Below, piece by piece: positions 34,701 through 38,556 of a DNA stretch of 38,556 nucleotides (the first letter of the stretch is position 1; each line of letters opens with the position of its first letter). The notes below the pieces were generated by a model that was not told the origin of the DNA, ran no database searches, and worked only from the letters and a program-made list of their open reading frames with translations. The DNA lies in NCBI GenBank assembly GCA_002420145.1, contig DIHL01000011.1:1-38556 (forward strand), read 5' to 3'. This DNA is from Bacteroidetes bacterium UBA5697 (GTDB lineage: Bacteria > Bacteroidota > Bacteroidia > B-17B0 > Aurantibacillaceae). The position numbers were made by a program, and so were the translations under genes.

Positions 34701-36213
34701 TGTTGTGATGGATTTAGAAGGAATGGAAGAATATCTTGGTGAAACTTATGGTATTACTGTTTACCAAGAACAGGTAATGCGACTGTCACAAAAATTAGCA
34801 AACTTTACAAAAGGTGATGCTGATACATTGCGTAAAGCAATGGGAAAAAAAGACAGAGCAACACTTGATAAAATGAAAGGCAAGTTCATTGATAATTGCA
34901 AAGCCAATAATCATGATCCTGTGGTTGCCGAAAAAGTGTGGAAAGATTGGGAAGCTTTTGCGAGTTACGCATTTAATAAATCTCACTCAACGTGTTATGC
35001 TTATGTAGCATTTCAAACGGCATACATCAAAGCGCATTATCCATCGGAGTTTATGGCTTCGGTATTAAATCACGCAGGCAGCATAGATTCTATTTCTTTT
35101 TTAATGGAAGAGTGTAAACGTATGGGTGTAAAAGTGTTGGGTCCAGATATTAATGAAGGTTTTGCGAAGTTTGCAGTAATACCAGGTGGTACTGACATTC
35201 GTTTTGGAATGGGCGCTATTAAAGGAGTAGGAGAGAACACCGTCAATAATATTATTGAAGAAAGAAATGCAAATGGAAAATTTGTTTCTGTTTTTGATTT
35301 AGCAAAACGTTTAGATAGTAAATGCGTTAATAAAAAATCTTTAGAAGGATTGGCATTAGCAGGAGGCTTTGATAGTTTCGAAGGAATTCATCGTGCGATG
35401 TTTTTTACTCCTGATGCAGATGGTTTAACATTAACCGACAAAATGATTAAGTACAGTAATCAAATGAGTTTGGGTAATGATACGTCACAGGCAAGTTTAT
35501 TTGGTGGTGATGATGAAATTGAAATTACAGAGCCACAACTACCTCAAAAAATTGAACCGTGGGGCAAATTAGAAGAATTAGCAAGAGAAAAAGAAGTTGT
35601 AGGTTTCTTTATTTCGGGACATCCTTTAGATCCTTATAAATTAATTATTGAACATAAGTGTAATGCTAACTGCGCACAACTAAAAGCAGGCCTAGAGCCA
35701 TTTAAAGGTAAGGATGTAACTTTTGGTGGAGTCATCACTGGTTTTGAAAACAGAACGAGTAAAACAGGTAATGCTTTTGGTAAATTGATTATTGAAGATT
35801 ACCATGGTTCTGTAGAGTTAATGCTGTTTGGTAAAGACTTTGTGGAGTATAGTAAATTTATGGTATCGCCATTGTTTGTTTATGTAAAAGCTAAAGTACA
35901 AGAGCGTTATGGACAGCCAGGAAGTTTAGAATTAAAAATTCAAAAAATTGAATTATTAGAAACGGTTAAAGAAAATATTTTCTCAACGATGAAATTAAAA
36001 ATGGACATTGCCGCTATTAATGATGAATTAATTGCCAATATCGAATCTATTTTTAGTACGTCTCAAGGTAAATGTAGCGTTGAGTTTTTTGTAGAAGATC
36101 CAGCTGAAAATTTGAGTGTGAAACTGTTCTCTAAATCTCAGAAAATTGCTGTGAGTACGGAGTTAATGAACGAATTAGATAAAATTGGAAGTTTAACTTA
36201 TGAGTTGACCTAG
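31747..36213 (+). CDS. dnaE: DNA polymerase III alpha with N-terminal exonuclease
   Basis: A 1488-residue replicative polymerase, about 300 residues longer than standard DnaE. Residues ~1-185 form a DEDDh 3'-5' exonuclease: D6 and E8 in FDTETTG, D105 in GHNIEFDNN, H170 and D175 in HNAAFD. The PHP domain starts at residue ~250 with HLHNHTQFS and TDHGN (H289). The polymerase palm carries GPGRGSAAGSA, catalytic D712 and D714 in PDIDIDFDD, and D886 in DFLGLRTLT. A helix-hairpin-helix region and an OB fold (VTFGGVITGFENRTSKTGNAFG) follow. The PHP domain has lost several metal ligands, so proofreading probably rests on the fused exonuclease. The ATG at 31747 begins the exonuclease directly. Confidence 0.97.
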   Translation: MFLIFDTETTGLPRSYSAPLTDFDNWPRMVQVAWQLHDAQGNLINSNSIIIKPEGYTIPFNAVQIHGITNERAIEEGQDLKTVLQEFVDVVNQAKYLCGHNIEFDNNIIGAELLRCGFENSLAAKPFIDTKNDETTEYCAIPGGRGGKFKWPTLTELYTKLFNASFEEAHNAAFDVLATGKVFFEIIKRGITKVAEVSDLQTVNYQAPDLTDLYKHEQAWKERKNKKAEPAVTSIGVEKSNVLTDTTKLKFSHLHNHTQFSVLQSTSDVKELVKKAVFYDMPAVALTDHGNMYGAFLFWQAIDKHNKGVKDHNAAIAKGEKEGDLQNELKCIIGCELFICKDHKDKTKQDNGYTQVFIAKNRLGYQNLSKLSSVGLIDGAYYVPRIDKNLLLQYKDGLIATTGSLSAEIPNLILNVGEEQAEEVFVWYKELFGDDFYVELNRHDLQEENHVNEVLLRFAAKYNVKYFAANSNYYLDKNGFDAHDILLCVKDGEKKATPVGRGRGFRYGLQNKEFYFKSPKEMIELFADMPEAIEMTNEIVAKVEQYKLGRDILLPKFEIAQDFIDANVEEINASHQRIIALKEKGWAEKNLSPEAIEVQKAEMRVIAEQFIYMSHLTWEGAHKRYPDMSDSTKERIAFELATIERMGYPGYFLIVADFIAEARKMGVAVGPGRGSAAGSAIAYCLWITNVDPIKFDLLFERFLNPDRISMPDIDIDFDDEGRDKVIKYVIDKYGFNQVAQIITYGTMGGKSAIKDTARVLDLPLEDSNNLSKAFPDSLDAKLKKLLKPGGIDQKYLDGIKDKREVVEQSHNFRKLAEGNSPQAAVLKQAYELEGCLRNVGIHACGVIITPDDMVKFVPVTKAKDSDMLVTQFDNSVAESAGLLKMDFLGLRTLTIIKDAISYIKINHGVDIDIDTIDLEDKKTYELFQRGETNGVFQYESAGMQKSLKDLKPDTFNDLIAMNALYRPGPIAYIPNYINRKHGKEPVVMDLEGMEEYLGETYGITVYQEQVMRLSQKLANFTKGDADTLRKAMGKKDRATLDKMKGKFIDNCKANNHDPVVAEKVWKDWEAFASYAFNKSHSTCYAYVAFQTAYIKAHYPSEFMASVLNHAGSIDSISFLMEECKRMGVKVLGPDINEGFAKFAVIPGGTDIRFGMGAIKGVGENTVNNIIEERNANGKFVSVFDLAKRLDSKCVNKKSLEGLALAGGFDSFEGIHRAMFFTPDADGLTLTDKMIKYSNQMSLGNDTSQASLFGGDDEIEITEPQLPQKIEPWGKLEELAREKEVVGFFISGHPLDPYKLIIEHKCNANCAQLKAGLEPFKGKDVTFGGVITGFENRTSKTGNAFGKLIIEDYHGSVELMLFGKDFVEYSKFMVSPLFVYVKAKVQERYGQPGSLELKIQKIELLETVKENIFSTMKLKMDIAAINDELIANIESIFSTSQGKCSVEFFVEDPAENLSVKLFSKSQKIAVSTELMNELDKIGSLTYELT

Positions 36214-36223
36214 TGATATATTT

Positions 36224-37096
36224 ATGAAGAATGCAGGAATAAAAATTTTTAGCTCAGTAGTTTTTTTGTTATTGGTTTCTTGTTCAGATTCATTTGATGG
36301 TAAGAATGGAATTAAGACAGTCAAATTTCCTGGTACAGATAAAATCTGTCAAACTATTGAATATAAAGACGGCAAAAAAAATGGAACGTTAAAGGAGTAT
36401 TTTGAGAATGGGAATTTAAAAACTACTCAGCAGTTTAAAGATGATAAAAATGTAGATACAGCTTTATATTATCATATCAATGGGAATTTAGCGGCTATTC
36501 AAATTCATCATGATGGTTACAAATCTGGTTGTTGGAAAAAATTCAATGAACAAGGAAAGTTGTATTCTGAAATGTCTTTCAAGAAGGGATTAATTGATAG
36601 TGTCGCTTTAACATATACTTATAAAACACTCCGTTTAATTGAGAGGTTTAATTTTAAAAGCGGTTCAAAGCATGGAAAACAAGAAGCATTTTATAATAGT
36701 GGTAAGCCGAAAAGTGTTGAGTATTATAATGATGATAGATTGTGTTTAGGAACTCAGGAATGGTTGGAAACTGGCGAACTTCTAAATAATGATTTCTCTA
36801 TTAAGTATATAGAACAAAATAAAGTAAATATTGAAAACACACTTTATTATATTGTTTCTTTAGAAAATCCTAATCCAGACGATGAAGTGTTTAGGGTTTC
36901 AGATAAAGATACAGGGAATGTAGTTTCTCAGATGTCGAGACTAGAGAAAAAGGGAGATAACTTTGTGCTTCAGTTTTCAGTTTATGAAGGTGGTTTTGTG
37001 ATGGAAAAAGTAAAATTAGCGGCTTATCGTAAAACCAGATTAGGTAATACGTTCATTAAAACAATTAGTTTTAATGCTTCAGCAAATCATTTTTAA
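36224..37096 (+). CDS. Lipoprotein with MORN-type (YwqK-like) repeats
   Basis: A 290-residue predicted lipoprotein: signal peptide with lipobox LLLVSC, lipidated at C20. About five MORN_2-type repeats follow, each close to G.(L/K)K....Y..G.L: NGTLKEYFENGNLKTTQQF, YYHINGNLAAI, KFNEQGKLYSEMSF, HGKQEAFYNSGKPKSVEYY, EWLETGELLNN. Databases often name this family a YwqK antitoxin, but no toxin is next to it and a structural or protein-binding role at the envelope is as likely. The last ~80 residues are a different domain of unknown type. It starts 10 bases after the dnaE stop, so it may be cotranscribed with it. Confidence 0.8.
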   Translation: MKNAGIKIFSSVVFLLLVSCSDSFDGKNGIKTVKFPGTDKICQTIEYKDGKKNGTLKEYFENGNLKTTQQFKDDKNVDTALYYHINGNLAAIQIHHDGYKSGCWKKFNEQGKLYSEMSFKKGLIDSVALTYTYKTLRLIERFNFKSGSKHGKQEAFYNSGKPKSVEYYNDDRLCLGTQEWLETGELLNNDFSIKYIEQNKVNIENTLYYIVSLENPNPDDEVFRVSDKDTGNVVSQMSRLEKKGDNFVLQFSVYEGGFVMEKVKLAAYRKTRLGNTFIKTISFNASANHF

Positions 37097-37097
37097 A

Positions 37098-38556
37098 TTA
37101 TAGTTGATTTAATCTCAGTTTTAATCCAAAATTGTCGGGCGAATAAATTAATCCATTTTTCAATGTTTGTCTGGCTTTTGATACGTTTCCTTTTTTGTAA
37201 TATACACCAGCTGCAAAAGAGTATGCTTTTTCAATAAAGCTATCATTAGCCTTTGTCTCTTTTTTTGAACCCATTAAATTTTCAAATTCTTTTAAATAGT
37301 TTTCGCCTTTTGTAATATCATTTATAGCAAAACTTTGATAGGATAACTCTAAAATACAATTTGCTTTCACTCCATTAAATCCGTTGTTATCAGTAGTAAA
37401 ATCAAAGGATTTAGAATTTATCTCCATTAATTTAATAATATCTCTTGGATCATTTTTTTCTTTCAATTCTCTTTCTAAATAGCTTAAGATAATAGATTGT
37501 AGGTTTGCATTTTTTGGATTGATTTTATATGCAGCTCTTAAATGCGGTAATTCATAAGTTGAATCTTTATTATTTAAGTAACCCAGGCGAGATAATTCAT
37601 AATGATAACCGTATGAAATTTCATTATTTAAAGTAGTATCCGAAACTTCTTTAATGATTGTTTTAAATGATTCGTCGTATAGTGAGTAATTTGAATTGTT
37701 AATTAATTGACTTTCTGTTAAACGCAGAAATTCATTTTTTAAAAACTCATTACTTAATTCATCGTCATTTTGAGTTCTAAAACGACATAAAAGCGCAAGA
37801 TTTTCAATTTGTTCTTTTTTCTCGTATTTATTATTTTGAACATTATATATGAGAGTTGATTTTAAAATATATTTATTTCGATCATACGGATTAAAATAGT
37901 ATGCTTTTTTAATTTCGTCTATTGCTTCTGTATATTTTTTTTCTTCTAAATGATAAATAGAATAATTACTATACTGTAAACTAACTACTTCAGTTAAGGT
38001 TAATCCTTTTGAACTAAAATAATATTTATCAAATAGTTGATTGGCACTATTGCTTTCATATTCTGATTTTGAAATTAGTTTAGAATTGTATAAACTCTTC
38101 ACATATTGATTAATGAAATTTTCATTAAATTGATAGTAGCCTTTTTCGGGACTAGTAGTTTCTATAAGAATTTTAAATGATTGAGGATATGTAATCAAAT
38201 AAACATGTTGAGGAGATTCAATAACATTATATGGAATGTCTAGCTTGCTAAAAATAATAGCATATAACGCAGAGGCAGAAACACAATTATATTCTCCTTT
38301 TGTAAAGATGTCAGCAAAGCTATTTTGAAGTTTATATACTTTTAAAAACTGTTTGTGTACGTAATCGTACACGTACTTTACTTTTTTTACCTCTGATTTA
38401 CCGTTTATTTCTTGTTTCAATTTATTAACACACTCGTCAATTTGCTGTATTGCTTTAGTGTCACTATAGATGTTTTCTTTTTCATAAGAAGATAATAGTA
38501 AACCGATAATACTATTTGGATTTGATAAGTTAGATTTTGAGAAAGCTAATTGTTCC
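37098..38556 (-). CDS. Transglutaminase-like/TPR protein, cut by window edge
   Basis: The reading frame runs open from its stop at 37098 to the right edge, at least 485 residues, so its N-terminus lies outside the window. A TTG at 38420 is not the start: the upstream codons continue in frame without a stop and encode EQLAFSKSNLSNP and onward. The visible N-terminal part has the papain-like transglutaminase pattern YNCVSASALYAIIFSKLD (Cys) and ESPQHVYLI (His). The remainder is a series of helical pairs consistent with TPR repeats, for example YYFNPYDRNKYI, AAYKINPKNANLQSI and KNGLIYSPDNFGLKLRL near the C-terminus. It may be a scaffold or protease-like enzyme; the substrate is unknown. Its stop lies one base from the stop of the lipoprotein gene. 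Confidence 0.75.
   Translation of the reverse strand, partial: EQLAFSKSNLSNPNSIIGLLLSSYEKENIYSDTKAIQQIDECVNKLKQEINGKSEVKKVKYVYDYVHKQFLKVYKLQNSFADIFTKGEYNCVSASALYAIIFSKLDIPYNVIESPQHVYLITYPQSFKILIETTSPEKGYYQFNENFINQYVKSLYNSKLISKSEYESNSANQLFDKYYFSSKGLTLTEVVSLQYSNYSIYHLEEKKYTEAIDEIKKAYYFNPYDRNKYILKSTLIYNVQNNKYEKKEQIENLALLCRFRTQNDDELSNEFLKNEFLRLTESQLINNSNYSLYDESFKTIIKEVSDTTLNNEISYGYHYELSRLGYLNNKDSTYELPHLRAAYKINPKNANLQSIILSYLERELKEKNDPRDIIKLMEINSKSFDFTTDNNGFNGVKANCILELSYQSFAINDITKGENYLKEFENLMGSKKETKANDSFIEKAYSFAAGVYYKKGNVSKARQTLKNGLIYSPDNFGLKLRLNQL

Noticed and set aside
36224..37096. Antitoxin of a toxin-antitoxin pair
   Set aside because: The YwqK label is a database habit for MORN_2 repeats; no toxin gene is adjacent and the protein has a lipobox.
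1..38556. CRISPR arrays, insertion sequences, rRNA, replication origin
   Set aside because: No regular spaced repeats, transposase motifs, rRNA signatures or DnaA-box clusters were seen on either strand.

Overview
The window looks like a piece of chromosome from a low-GC member of the Bacteroidota, most likely Flavobacteriales or a close relative. Four secreted proteins carry type IX secretion (T9SS) C-terminal signals, three of type A and one of type B. The type B protein sits next to a PorP/SprF-family outer-membrane partner. Promoters match the Bacteroidota -7 box TAnnTTTG, Shine-Dalgarno sequences are not evident, and DnaE carries a fused N-terminal exonuclease as in many members of this phylum. 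No phage, insertion sequence, CRISPR array or rRNA is seen, and no gene-free stretch exceeds 300 bases.

Layout, left to right. 1-5.2 kb: a secreted type A T9SS protein, a DUF3467 protein and the chaperone htpG, all on the minus strand, with a striking nested palindrome between the last two. 5.2-6.2 kb: a small two-gene unit (an unknown 63-residue protein overlapping a DUF6169-like protein) lying between a tRNA-3'-end-like remnant and an intact tRNA-Gln(UUG). 6.3-10.8 kb: a large DUF2723 GT-C membrane glycosyltransferase, a small conserved protein and proC. 10.8-13.2 kb (minus): a type A T9SS protein and an exported glutathione peroxidase. 13.2-16.1 kb: a respiratory operon, ctaB, two COX3-family subunits and a subunit IV. 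16.2-22.9 kb: a type A T9SS protein, a long-form amidophosphoribosyltransferase (minus), then a CotH-kinase/lamin-tail type B cargo with its PorP/SprF partner. 23-29.3 kb: pbpC, a MerR regulator, an M16-family protein without its zinc motif, a GT4 glycosyltransferase and a heptose-phosphate-type GHMP kinase. 29.3-31.6 kb: a PadR regulator with a membrane protein containing two GldL-like 'MHWP' hairpins, and a bPH2 membrane protein. 31.7-38.6 kb: dnaE with a fused exonuclease, a MORN-type lipoprotein and a truncated transglutaminase/TPR protein.

Much of the window concerns the cell envelope: T9SS cargo, possible O-glycosylation by the DUF2723 enzyme, peptidoglycan synthesis by PbpC, and surface glycan synthesis by GT4 and the heptose kinase. 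The rest is core metabolism (proline, purine, heme A/cytochrome oxidase) and replication. The least explained parts are the PadR-controlled GldL-like membrane protein, the two-gene unit beside tRNA-Gln, the dispersed palindromic elements, and the combination of an exonuclease-fused DnaE with a degenerate PHP site. All family assignments come from motif recognition; no database search was run.
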